DNA of 34,467 nt, from assembly GCA_029279925.1 (NCBI GenBank), contig JAJUHM010000005.1, forward strand, positions 1 to 34,467, read 5' to 3'. Made by a program: the position numbers and the translations under genes. The notes beneath the pieces were generated by a model, which had not been told where the DNA came from, searched no databases, and saw only the letters and a list, made by a program, of their open reading frames with translations. This DNA is from Aquabacterium olei. Lineage in GTDB: Bacteria > Pseudomonadota > Gammaproteobacteria > Burkholderiales > Burkholderiaceae_C. Positions 17,158-25,573 of the stretch are shown here, piece after piece (within the stretch, counting starts at the first letter, position 1; each line of letters starts with the position of its first letter).

Positions 17158-18382
17158 GACGGCGGACCTCCTCGATAAGGTGATCGATTGCATCGAAGTG
17201 CGCTTCCCAGGTGGGGGGCGTGAAGGCCTGTAGTCGGTGAAGCTGCGCAGCGCGCTCGGCACTGTCCGGCCTAGCGTAGGCCATGATTAGTCTCGTCCAG
17301 GTGGCTTCGTCAGCTGGCGGCGCCCAGTCTGGGACCTCGCCGGCGACTTCGCGAAACACCGGGAGGTCGCTGGCGATGACGGGCAGACCCTGTTGTAGTG
17401 CTTCAGTCAGCGGCATGCCGAATCCCTCGGTCCATGACGGCAGCAACAGCGCCCTTGCTTGACTCATCCAATACGCCAGCTCAGCATCAGTGCAACCGCC
17501 GCGCTCCAGTACATGGCCGCGCAGCCGGGTGTCGCCATCAAGCAGGCTCGCTACGGTTTCAGTTCGCCAACCGCGCCTACCGACGATCACCAGCTGGGGT
17601 GCGTTCCCGCCGGTGGCCTCCACCAAGCGCGGCCATAGGCGCAGCAGCATCTCGTGGTTTTTGCGGGGCTCGATCGTGCCAAGCATCAGAAAGACAGGCC
17701 GCGAAGCGTGCTGTGCAGCGTTGTCCGACGTCAACGTAGGCAATGACCGTGTCCCGAGCGGCGCGACCAGTGAATGCGGCATCCTGAGCCCCTGGGTCTT
17801 CGCGAAGCGTGATAGTTCGCGTTGCGTATCCGCTGAGTTGCAGATGACGGCTGCGGCGCCCTGCAGGGTGTGGCGCATGCGCCGCACATGCCGGGCTGCC
17901 TCCCCTTTTCGGCAAAGCTCTGGGTGCGTAATGGGGATGAGGTCATGCACCATCACTACCGGCTTCAGGTGATGTCGCCGCCAGCTGGATACATACGCGC
18001 TGTCATCCAGATCGCTGTGCGTGACGTGCAACACGATGCCAGGCCCCGATGGCTGGGGTGATCGTGCCGACCGCCAAGGCACGTGGGCCCAGTGCAGCAT
18101 GCCTTGCACGCGCGCGACAAAGGCGGAAGCAGCAGGCCGCAACAGCTTGGAGAACAGTGCCCTGCTGTCCCTAGCGCCCAGGTAGGCGGACCAGGGGCCC
18201 TGATGCACCAGCGCCCCAGCAAGAAGGTGGTAGCGTTGCACATAGGCAAGTGCCACGCGGTCGATACCTGTGGGCACAATACCCTTTGCCTGACGCCGAA
18301 CCAAGCGCGAAACGTCCAGCCAGAGATCTCTATCTGATGAGCATGCACCCCTACTGCCTACGAACCCTTCTTCTTTTTTCAT
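17144..18382 (-). CDS. Glycosyltransferase, GT4/group 1 type
   Basis: This 412-residue predicted GT-B glycosyltransferase probably works on the inner face of the membrane in capsule-chain synthesis. The N-terminal half has LWLDVSRLVRR (~21-31), GIDRVALAYVQRY and VVMVHDLIPITHPE. The C-terminal half has FLMLGTIEPRKNHEMLL, LVIVGRRGW, LLPSWTEGFGMPLTEAL with the E-x7-E-like donor-binding motif, and GLPVIASDLPVFREVAG. The sugar cannot be told from sequence. The only in-frame ATG is at 18382, inside the 5' end of the divergent export-lipoprotein gene, so the two 5' ends overlap by about 45 bp unless a rarer start is used. It leads kpsC and kpsS. Confidence 0.88.
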   Translation of the reverse strand: MKKEEGFVGSRGACSSDRDLWLDVSRLVRRQAKGIVPTGIDRVALAYVQRYHLLAGALVHQGPWSAYLGARDSRALFSKLLRPAASAFVARVQGMLHWAHVPWRSARSPQPSGPGIVLHVTHSDLDDSAYVSSWRRHHLKPVVMVHDLIPITHPELCRKGEAARHVRRMRHTLQGAAAVICNSADTQRELSRFAKTQGLRMPHSLVAPLGTRSLPTLTSDNAAQHASRPVFLMLGTIEPRKNHEMLLRLWPRLVEATGGNAPQLVIVGRRGWRTETVASLLDGDTRLRGHVLERGGCTDAELAYWMSQARALLLPSWTEGFGMPLTEALQQGLPVIASDLPVFREVAGEVPDWAPPADEATWTRLIMAYARPDSAERAAQLHRLQAFTPPTWEAHFDAIDHLIEEVRRRGST

Positions 18383-19539
18383 CCTGGACGCTGACTGCGT
18401 GTAGTGTGACCCCGAGCTTCATTCCTACTGCCGGCCCCAGCAAAAGCGAGGTGCAGGAGGGAGGGGGCGTGCAATTGGTAAGTATCGGCGCAAAAGACCA
18501 GCCTGGCGCCGTACAGCTAGTTGATGTCAATGATGCCGTGGTGAAGCAGCTGCGCGGCCAGCAGCAGCAGCAACTCTTCTCCCAGGCTCTGGGCGATGCT
18601 GCGCCCAAGCCCCTGGTGGTAGGCGTTGGCGACAGTCTTGAGGTGGTGATTTGGGAGGCCCCACCAGCTGCGCTGTTTGGCTCGACTGCGCTAGACACCA
18701 GAAGCGGCGCGAGTGTGACCACCTCGCGCAATGCAACCATTCCCGAGACTGTTGTCAATGCGCAGGGTGAGATTGCTGTGCCTTTTGCGGGGGTCGTGAA
18801 AGTCGCCGGTCGGACCTTGCAGCAGGTGGAGGGTGAAATCACCCAGCGCCTGAAGGGTAAGGCTAACCAACCTCAGGTACAAGTTCGCCTCGCGCGCAAC
18901 GTCGCGAACAGCGTGACGGTTGTTGGTGAGGTGGCGGCGAGCACCCGCATGCCACTGACACCAAAAGGCGAGCGCTTGCTCGACGCCTTGGCTACCGCAG
19001 GTGGTGTGCGCCACCCTGTAAACAAGGTGACCGTTCAGTTGACGCGCGGCCAAACTGTGCATGCGCTGCCGCTGGACACCATCATCCGCGACCCTCGGCA
19101 GAACGTCGTGCTTCAACCCGGCGACGTGGTGACTGCGCTGCATGAGCCGCTGAGTTTCATGGCCCTGGGTGCCGTGGGCAGAAACGCCGAGGTCAACTTC
19201 GAAGGACAGGGGATCAGCTTGACACAGGCACTCGCGCGGGTCGGCGGGCTACAGGATCAGCGCTCGGACGCTCGAGGCGTGTTCGTTTTCAGGCTTGAAG
19301 ATGTCCACGCGCTGTCGTGGCCACAGCCAATCCAACCCAACGCTGACGGCAAGGTGCCCGTGATCTACCGGATCAACCTCCGAGATCCAAATAGCCTGTT
19401 TGTTGCGCAGGGGTTTGCGGTACAGAATAAGGATCTGCTGTATGTCAGCAACGCGCCCGTGGCAGACCTGCAGAAGTTTGTGAACGTGATCGCGGGGATC
19501 GGGTATCCGGTTCTGGGGGTGGTTAACGCGACGAAGTAA
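18337..19539 (+). CDS. Capsule polysaccharide export lipoprotein (KpsD/Wza/CtrA-type)
   Basis: This is an outer-membrane channel component through which the capsule leaves the cell. The ~400-residue protein starts with a lipoprotein signal ending in the lipobox LTAC (acylated Cys about residue 22). A Poly_export domain follows (~85-190, GVGDSLEVVIWEAP, then GEIAVPFAGVVKVAGRTLQQVE). SLBB-type repeats come next, and the end is IYRINLRDPNSLFVAQGFAVQNKDLLYVSNAP with a C-terminal amphipathic helix. It is a short type like BexD/CtrA, not the longer KpsD of E. coli. Start codons at 18337 and 18343 (both ATG) fit the signal peptide; neither has a strong ribosome-binding site. cysC follows 62 nt later on the same strand. 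Confidence 0.9.
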   Translation: MSMHPYCLRTLLLFSSWTLTACSVTPSFIPTAGPSKSEVQEGGGVQLVSIGAKDQPGAVQLVDVNDAVVKQLRGQQQQQLFSQALGDAAPKPLVVGVGDSLEVVIWEAPPAALFGSTALDTRSGASVTTSRNATIPETVVNAQGEIAVPFAGVVKVAGRTLQQVEGEITQRLKGKANQPQVQVRLARNVANSVTVVGEVAASTRMPLTPKGERLLDALATAGGVRHPVNKVTVQLTRGQTVHALPLDTIIRDPRQNVVLQPGDVVTALHEPLSFMALGAVGRNAEVNFEGQGISLTQALARVGGLQDQRSDARGVFVFRLEDVHALSWPQPIQPNADGKVPVIYRINLRDPNSLFVAQGFAVQNKDLLYVSNAPVADLQKFVNVIAGIGYPVLGVVNATK

Positions 19540-19601
19540 AACGCGACATGGTCTTTTAAGATTGTGCTGTGTCACTAAAATGCAATCGACCGAGGCCATC
19601 A

Positions 19602-20204
19602 ATGCCGGCAGCTATGGCGACCGAACCCGAAACATCGAACCTTGACCGTCGAGACCTTGCTCTAACTGGAGAAGAAACCGGCGTATGCGCAAGCGGGGCC
19701 GTACTTTGGCTGACGGGATTAAGCGGCGCCGGCAAGACGACGCTGGCCCATGCCATGGAAAAGGCCCTTCTGGAGGCTGGCCGGTCTTGTACCGTGCTTG
19801 ACGGAGATGTGTTGCGCGCGGGCGTAAACCGCGACCTCGGCTTCAGCGAAGCTGATCGGAACGAGGCCGTGCGACGGGCTGCCCTCATGGCTCGCTCGTT
19901 GAGCGATGCGGGGCATGTTGTCTTGGTTTCAATGATCTCGCCCCTCTCAACCATGCGGGACATGGCCAGGGACATCGTGTCGCCGCACGTGTTCCATGAG
20001 GTGTATATCTCAACCCCGCTGGCCGTGTGCGAAACACGCGACCCCAAAGGCCTCTATAAAAAGGCCCGAGCTGGGGAGATCTCCCTCTTCACAGGGATCA
20101 GCGCGCCGTATGAGGTCCCCAGTGCGGCCTCTGTCACCATCGACACGAATGCCGTGTCTTTGGAGGACGCTGTCCGTCGACTCTCTATGCTTGTCAGCGT
20201 CTGA
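19602..20204 (+). CDS. cysC: Adenylylsulfate (APS) kinase CysC
   Basis: CysC phosphorylates APS to PAPS, the activated sulfate used by sulfotransferases and by sulfate reduction. The 200-residue protein has Walker A GLSGAGKT (39-46), DGDVLRAGVNRDLGFSEADRNE (~67-88, longest conserved block), the active-site ISP (112-114) and FTGISAPYE (163-171). All are family hallmarks. I start at ATG 19602, with GAGG 6 nt upstream; a GTG 11 codons earlier is possible. It stands alone, without cysN/cysD beside it, inside a capsule locus that also encodes a sulfotransferase, and lies behind the export-lipoprotein gene. PAPS supply for capsule sulfation is therefore the favoured role over general sulfur assimilation. 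That is inferred. Confidence 0.93.
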   Translation: MPAAMATEPETSNLDRRDLALTGEETGVCASGAVLWLTGLSGAGKTTLAHAMEKALLEAGRSCTVLDGDVLRAGVNRDLGFSEADRNEAVRRAALMARSLSDAGHVVLVSMISPLSTMRDMARDIVSPHVFHEVYISTPLAVCETRDPKGLYKKARAGEISLFTGISAPYEVPSAASVTIDTNAVSLEDAVRRLSMLVSV

Positions 20205-20251
20205 CGATCTGCGGCCAGAGTGATCCTGAGCCACATCAAGCCCATGCCCGA

Positions 20252-21214
20252 TCAGAAGCGTGGCGAGCGCAGCCTTCGGACCCCACGACGCCACGCATTG
20301 GCCTGATACCACCTGGCAATGGCGTTCGGCGCCGCGTGTTGATTGACACGCTCTGACTGCTCGCCTGCCGCTTCAATGGCGGACAAGTACGTTCGGCACA
20401 GTGCCCTGAGATGTTGGTTGGCTGCCGTGGGCTTTCTTGTTGCGGCGTAAACACTGACCTCTTCAGGATGGGATCGCCGAAATCCACTGAAGTGAAAGAA
20501 CACCATATCGGTGACGCCAACTCTAAACCGACCATCGTCCGACATGGTGACCGGGCGTTCGTCCATATTCCAGTAGGCGACGTTCAGGCCTTCGTTGCGT
20601 AGCACGCACGTTCCCTCGAACAAAACGGGAGCGAGGTCCAGCCATCGCTGGTCTCCGCACATGCCGGCACGCGGCAAGTTGTATCCCAACCGACGTGTTC
20701 TATCCTGCCACCACGACAAAAAAGCTCTTCCATTGGGGCATGCAGAGGTTGACACAAATCCACCGTTATACAGACCCGCTCGAAGCAGCGTCAGTTCGCT
20801 GGGCTGTTGTTGAGGTGTCCTCGCGCGAAGGTAATGTGGCGTCAACCCGACTGCGTGTCGTGAGCAAGTCTCAAGCGTCGGAGCGATATCCGAGACAAAA
20901 AAAACATCCGAGTCAATGTAAGCAGCAGTGGTCGCTCCTCTGTCCAGCTCCGCTTCGATGAGAAGAGGCTTCAGGGCAAAGCACACTTCAGCCCAACTGT
21001 AGTCTTTGGGGAATCCTTCGGAAACGATGCGTTGAATTTCGTCGCTGATCCGCAAGATCTCCACGCCGGCCGCCTCGCCGACCTCTGGTTCGCGGTCCAC
21101 AAGGTAAATCGCGGCATGCGTGCAAGGTGAGTGTGACTTGGCGCTGATCATGGCGGCAAGCGCGATATCAACATGCGATGCTGTTGCAATGGTGAAGAGG
21201 TGAATGCCGCTCAC
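20252..21214 (-). CDS. GT-A-fold glycosyltransferase (GT8-like, DxD motif)
   Basis: This predicted 320-residue nucleotide-sugar transferase opens with IHLFTIATASHVDIALAAM, like GT-A folds. It has the metal-binding DxD as YIDSDVFFV (Asp101 and Asp103) and a GYNLPRAGMCGDQRWLDLAP block near the acceptor side. It ends in a basic Arg-rich stretch. No membrane segment is visible. The GTG at 21214 overlaps the sulfotransferase stop (GTGA), which favours it over the TTG codons further upstream. It is the last gene of the long minus-strand unit and is convergent with cysC. The sugar donor is unknown. Confidence 0.78.
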   Translation of the reverse strand: MSGIHLFTIATASHVDIALAAMISAKSHSPCTHAAIYLVDREPEVGEAAGVEILRISDEIQRIVSEGFPKDYSWAEVCFALKPLLIEAELDRGATTAAYIDSDVFFVSDIAPTLETCSRHAVGLTPHYLRARTPQQQPSELTLLRAGLYNGGFVSTSACPNGRAFLSWWQDRTRRLGYNLPRAGMCGDQRWLDLAPVLFEGTCVLRNEGLNVAYWNMDERPVTMSDDGRFRVGVTDMVFFHFSGFRRSHPEEVSVYAATRKPTAANQHLRALCRTYLSAIEAAGEQSERVNQHAAPNAIARWYQANAWRRGVRRLRSPRF

Positions 21215-22416
21215 ACACAAGCCTGTACACGTGCCCAATTGAGGTAGAGACCGAGGTCTCGATCGTCTTCAAGGCCATGGTCCCTCTTCGGGTTCACCGT
21301 CCTCTTGATGTGAAAGCGCACCTCGATCAGCCCATTGGGGTGCACGAGTTCGTACGGGATGTCAAACCAAAGGTAAGAGAACGAGCCACCTTCTGCGCCA
21401 GGGCATGGATGAGTAGAGGTTGCCACGGGGACACCGTTGAGCGTGACGGCCATGTCGTCGACGTCCTGCGCGTCATAGGTGGCCACCCGCGAGAAGAACC
21501 GATGTTTAACAGGCCGCTGCAGCAAGAACCCGATCCAAGGTTGCATGGTGGACGACCAGACGTATTGAGATCCGGCGTAGCACTCTACCGGTCCCCAGCC
21601 GCCGCCTACCCATCCAGAAACCAGGTCTACATGATCATTGAAGTATTGAGCAGACAGCGGCATCTCACTCAGAGACATGGATTGGCAGGCGGCGGCCTGC
21701 TGTGCAGCAATCAACTTCGCCAGCTCGTATAAATCCCTGTCAAACCTGGTCAACCACTCAAGCCGCGATTTGTCGGCTTGAGAAAGCGTTGGCATGGGGA
21801 CGTCCGTTTTAGCGACGTTGAACCGCGCATCATTCTCGAGAGGAACCCCCATGTGGCGCGACAACATGTCCAGCGAGGAAGCATAGCTTTCCGTGAGTCC
21901 AACAAAGAAGCACCTACTGAGATTCTCCTTGGCCCGCTCAAGGAGTCGGCGCGAGTTCAGCAGGGTGGTAAGAGACGCACGGTCTTCCCGTCTTGACAAG
22001 GCTGCTAAGTGGTCTCCGATGTCACTGAACCCGATGAATCTGGCTTGATAGTTGAGGAGTTCGAACTCGGACAGGTCGCTGTGGATGAAGTCACAGAAGC
22101 TCATGTCTGCGACGGCTTGATTGGAGGGATGACTCTTATCGTTCTGAATGTGCAGAAAGTGAGAGTACGCGCGCGATATGGGCTCGCGCAGGAATGTCAA
22201 TGTCTTGAGCTTTCGCGGGTGCAACGTGAGCGGGTAGGCGCCAAAGTGTCCCGCCAGGAAGCCAACTGCCTCAAGTTGGGCTGAGGGAACCTTGAGGTAG
22301 TCCTCCAGAAACCATTCGGGCCGGCACTTCTCGGGTGCAAACAGCCGAGACAGGCTGTGTCGCAGCGAAGTGCCCGCAGTCTTCGGGATATGGTTGAAGT
22401 AGATTGGCGCTATCAT
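21211..22416 (-). CDS. Sulfotransferase with a C-terminal beta-rich domain
   Basis: The first ~230 residues form a PAPS-dependent sulfotransferase. The 5'-phosphosulfate loop is HIPKTAGTSLR (9-19), and the 3'-phosphate site is FLREPISRAYSHF (75-87, with Arg77 and Ser81). The order matches the carbohydrate sulfotransferase (Sulfotransfer_2) group. Residues ~250-401 are a separate beta-rich region with many aromatic residues (SGWVGGGWGPVE, WIGFLLQRP, YLWFDIPYELVHPNGLIEVRFHI), perhaps a carbohydrate-binding sandwich; I do not recognise a named family. The gene overlaps its neighbours on both sides by 4 nt (ATGA and GTGA). With cysC at the same locus, it points to a sulfated capsule, but the acceptor sugar is unknown. 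Confidence 0.85.
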   Translation of the reverse strand: MIAPIYFNHIPKTAGTSLRHSLSRLFAPEKCRPEWFLEDYLKVPSAQLEAVGFLAGHFGAYPLTLHPRKLKTLTFLREPISRAYSHFLHIQNDKSHPSNQAVADMSFCDFIHSDLSEFELLNYQARFIGFSDIGDHLAALSRREDRASLTTLLNSRRLLERAKENLSRCFFVGLTESYASSLDMLSRHMGVPLENDARFNVAKTDVPMPTLSQADKSRLEWLTRFDRDLYELAKLIAAQQAAACQSMSLSEMPLSAQYFNDHVDLVSGWVGGGWGPVECYAGSQYVWSSTMQPWIGFLLQRPVKHRFFSRVATYDAQDVDDMAVTLNGVPVATSTHPCPGAEGGSFSYLWFDIPYELVHPNGLIEVRFHIKRTVNPKRDHGLEDDRDLGLYLNWARVQACV

Positions 22417-24410
22417 CGTTGCGAGGGGTATAGCAGGCGAACCAGTTTCGTCAGCCAGGCATCATTTCGCCACAACAGGTACCCGTCAATCCAGCCCAAA
22501 GCACTGAGCCTTTGCCGTGCCCGGCGCCGACCTGCTTTCGAAAGCAGCATGATGAAGAGCCACGAACTGGGCACCTTGTCAATCTTGCTGATGTAATGGC
22601 CTACGCCAAATGTCTCATTGTGTGACAGATTGAAATAGGCGTTCAATATGTCAGCAGGCGGGGAGGTGATCAGCTTGCCCCAATTGACCAGCGCCAAGTC
22701 CTTGACTTGCCGCGAATCGTAAGCGTGCCGGAAAACCTCTGGGGCCGCTCGCTGAATGGAATGAATCAGCGCCCGCTGGAATCCTTGCGTAAAATTTTCG
22801 TAGACAGCGTTCTCTGCCTGGTCGATTTCACGCTGTGCTGCGCCCTCAAGGTAGCGCACCACGCTTCCGTTCGGCGAGTTGCACATCATCTCGATCGGTG
22901 CCACGAAGCGCAGCAATTCGGCGTGTGCGGGGCTACGATTAAGGTCTGGGCCATATGCAGCCTTCGTTGCATTTTTAGGTTGTTGGTTCAGTAATTTGCT
23001 AAGGCCTAAATAAACGCCGTGAATTGGCGTTCTTGAAAACAAATGGGCCAGATTGTCTTGTATCGTGCCTCGCCAGCCAATGTCGACGACCATCACCGAC
23101 TTGGTGGCATCCGCGGGGAGCTTCTTGCTGAAATACGCGAGTGCCTCAGCTCTCTTGCGCTGAATCTGTGCTTTTGCGATTTCTTGGACCGACGCATCCG
23201 AAAAAAATGCTTGCACCCCTGGGTGCTCCCAAGGATAGCGAATAACTGCCTGGGGATCCAGTCCGTGCCGCGACATGGCCGTTGCGTAGGGATCCAGTTC
23301 GAAATCGAGGCTCTTGAATAGCGCGCCCATGGACTGTGAGGAGTACAGGTTCCATATGCGCATCATCTCGGATGGAGAAAACTCGCTCAAGGATGGAGAG
23401 AATGTGGCGAGCCGACTGACTTCAAGCAGTTGCCCTCTCGGTAGGGTGTCTCTGATCGGCGATGCTTGCCTGACCGCCTCATAAGCTTGAATGAAGAACT
23501 CACCCTCTCTTGTGAAGAAATACAGGTTCTCAATGCCTAGCCTGCGGCACTCCTCTTGCACGAACAAGATGTATCCAAGGATCAGGGGCAGCGCCAAACG
23601 GGCGGAATCCGGGTGTTCCTGCGTTGCGCTGGCGAAGATCGCATTCAGATGCTTGGTCCGATCATCAAACGTCTTTTCAGTCGCCAGTCGGCGTTCGTGC
23701 TGCTTGATGGGTAGATAATGATGAGCGGTGATGCCGCGTTCCTGAGGTATACGAACGTCGGAGTGTGCGTTGTCACCATAGTGATGCCACTCCAGATCGT
23801 CAGTTACTCCCTCTGCCATTCGGACATGATCAAAAAGCCGCCCCGAGCGCTTATTGAGTCCAGCATCGCAAGAAACGTAGCCATGGTCAAAATATTTAGC
23901 AAGGCCTGCTGCTTCGATTAGTGTGTCGAGAAGTTCTTTCGGGATGTAGAAGTCGGAAATGTAAATGCGGCGTGTGGCACCATCTTGCTCAATCGTTTGC
24001 ACGATGTCGTCATCGGCAGAAATCGACTTGCGCTCAAAGTCAAGCTCTGCCGCCAGGAGTCTGTCTGCGACGGCTGCTCGGTCGACAGGACGCAACTTGC
24101 ATACGCGATCGATCCAACTGCACAGAACGTCGTGAAGGCGATACTCGTCGTCAAGCCCCTGTGACCGCGCGCTAGCGCCAATGTCGCGCTCTGCGATTTG
24201 CCTGAACCGCAGTAGCACAGCCGGGTCGTGCAGATGGAAGGGGATGGCGTCGCCGCAAACGAGGAGGAGTTCGTTCGAGATGTGAATCTTCACCACGTCC
24301 GGATGGCAAGCTCGTCGAATGACGGTATCCCAGACATCATATGAAACAAGGCGTTGTTGCACTGTATTCACCGTTATTGCAGTGCCTTGATGAGACTTCT
24401 CTTCGTCCAC
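22413..24410 (-). CDS. Large HAD-superfamily protein (COG5610-like)
   Basis: The N-terminal ~230 residues show all four HAD motifs: Asp25 and Asp28 in SYDVWDT, SDFY (152-155), Lys187 in NKRSGRLF, and GDNAHSD (212-218). This fits a phosphatase or phosphotransferase, and large HAD proteins of this plan occur in many surface-polysaccharide loci. The remaining ~430 residues are unnamed. They include LYFFTREGEFFIQAYE, a conserved-looking MVVDIGWRGTIQDNL and a basic C-terminus. Numbering is from a GTG at 24410, which overlaps the preceding gene. GTG codons at 24371 and 24362 are equally possible, as conserved sequence begins only near residue 20. The role in the capsule is unknown. Confidence 0.78.
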   Translation of the reverse strand: MDEEKSHQGTAITVNTVQQRLVSYDVWDTVIRRACHPDVVKIHISNELLLVCGDAIPFHLHDPAVLLRFRQIAERDIGASARSQGLDDEYRLHDVLCSWIDRVCKLRPVDRAAVADRLLAAELDFERKSISADDDIVQTIEQDGATRRIYISDFYIPKELLDTLIEAAGLAKYFDHGYVSCDAGLNKRSGRLFDHVRMAEGVTDDLEWHHYGDNAHSDVRIPQERGITAHHYLPIKQHERRLATEKTFDDRTKHLNAIFASATQEHPDSARLALPLILGYILFVQEECRRLGIENLYFFTREGEFFIQAYEAVRQASPIRDTLPRGQLLEVSRLATFSPSLSEFSPSEMMRIWNLYSSQSMGALFKSLDFELDPYATAMSRHGLDPQAVIRYPWEHPGVQAFFSDASVQEIAKAQIQRKRAEALAYFSKKLPADATKSVMVVDIGWRGTIQDNLAHLFSRTPIHGVYLGLSKLLNQQPKNATKAAYGPDLNRSPAHAELLRFVAPIEMMCNSPNGSVVRYLEGAAQREIDQAENAVYENFTQGFQRALIHSIQRAAPEVFRHAYDSRQVKDLALVNWGKLITSPPADILNAYFNLSHNETFGVGHYISKIDKVPSSWLFIMLLSKAGRRRARQRLSALGWIDGYLLWRNDAWLTKLVRLLYPSQR

Positions 24411-25573
24411 TTCTTGAATCTCGTGATCGGATCAAGGCGTGGCTTGCTCGCGATCAGTCGCTCTCGGATCTCAGCGGGGATGGAGCTGATGAAGGGCGTT
24501 GCGACCACAGGCGGTTTGGAGTACATCGGCGCAATAGCTGCCTTTGCTGCCCGGTCGGCTTCGCCGTGGGTTGCGCGACCATAGGCATCCAAGAATTGCC
24601 TGTACCCGTCGCTCAGGTCTCTCTGCTGCATGAACTTCACCGCTGCGGCTTCCATCTGCTGCGTTCGTTCAGGGGTGTTCAGCAGGTAGACCAATCCTTC
24701 CGCGATGGATTCCGGGGTCTGGTCACACAGGAGGCTTGCGTCTTCAGGAAGGTCGAACAATGTGTTAGACCGATGCAGTTCGACGACCGGCAGGCCAGCG
24801 GCCATCATCTCGAACGGGATCCGAGAAGGGTTCGAGGAAGAAATGCACAATCCGACTGATACTCGGTTGTAGAGTGCGTTGCACTCCTCAAGCGACAGAA
24901 GCCCCAGATGCTCGTGGTCAAACCAGACGTTGCCTCTTTCCCGCGATCCGTAAAGATAGATCCTCACATCGGGCAAGTGGTACTTGACGATGCCCAAAGC
25001 CTCAATACCCATCTGAGCGCCGCGACGTGGCTTCTCCGGTTGATAGATAAAGGCGATGGCCCGCTCACGTTTCACGTTGGGCAGCCTTGCATAGATGCTC
25101 CGGTCTGCGCAAAAGTCGAAATAAAGTGCGTCTACGTTGAACCTTTGTTTCAACTCGTGAGGAAGCCAGCGTCCAATTGTGATGGGTGTCAAACCATAGC
25201 GATATGAGTTTTCTGCAAAAAGGTAGGTATCACCCATCGGGTTAAAACACGCCTCCCAGTCTTGCACGAAGTAGAGCTTCTTGCAAGAGAAAGGCAGGTC
25301 GCGCACCACCCGGGCGCTATACCATATGGTCGCAAAGACCGAGTCCACCGGGCTGATGTTATCCCAGCCTACTCGGACATCATGAAATCGGTAGCCGAAG
25401 AGCCGAAATATGGCGTCGGCGCCCGACTCGCCGGAGAGAAGGCAATTGTTATTTTCCAGGTAGAGGGTCGTCCCGTTGCCGTGCAATGCCAGAAACTCGG
25501 CATTTTGCAATATTGTTCGGTGTCCCCCCGATCCCTCGATGAGAGAGGGAACCAGCCATGCCACTGTGCTCAT
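24374..25573 (-). CDS. Glycosyltransferase, GT4 / rhamnosyltransferase WsaF-like
   Basis: This 399-residue GT-B glycosyltransferase opens with VAWLVPSLIEGSGGHRTILQNAEFL, the glycine-rich start of WsaF-like enzymes. LYFVQDWEACFNPMGDTYLFAENSYRYG follows in the N-terminal domain. The C-terminal donor domain has FIYQPEKPRRGAQMGIEAL, IYLYGSRERG and SSNPSRIPFEMMAAGLPVVEL. The WsaF-like group includes rhamnosyl transferases, but the sugar cannot be assigned. It starts inside the stop of the methyltransferase-fusion gene (ATGA), and its 3' end abuts or overlaps the HAD gene. Confidence 0.85.
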   Translation of the reverse strand: MSTVAWLVPSLIEGSGGHRTILQNAEFLALHGNGTTLYLENNNCLLSGESGADAIFRLFGYRFHDVRVGWDNISPVDSVFATIWYSARVVRDLPFSCKKLYFVQDWEACFNPMGDTYLFAENSYRYGLTPITIGRWLPHELKQRFNVDALYFDFCADRSIYARLPNVKRERAIAFIYQPEKPRRGAQMGIEALGIVKYHLPDVRIYLYGSRERGNVWFDHEHLGLLSLEECNALYNRVSVGLCISSSNPSRIPFEMMAAGLPVVELHRSNTLFDLPEDASLLCDQTPESIAEGLVYLLNTPERTQQMEAAAVKFMQQRDLSDGYRQFLDAYGRATHGEADRAAKAAIAPMYSKPPVVATPFISSIPAEIRERLIASKPRLDPITRFKKWTKRSLIKALQ

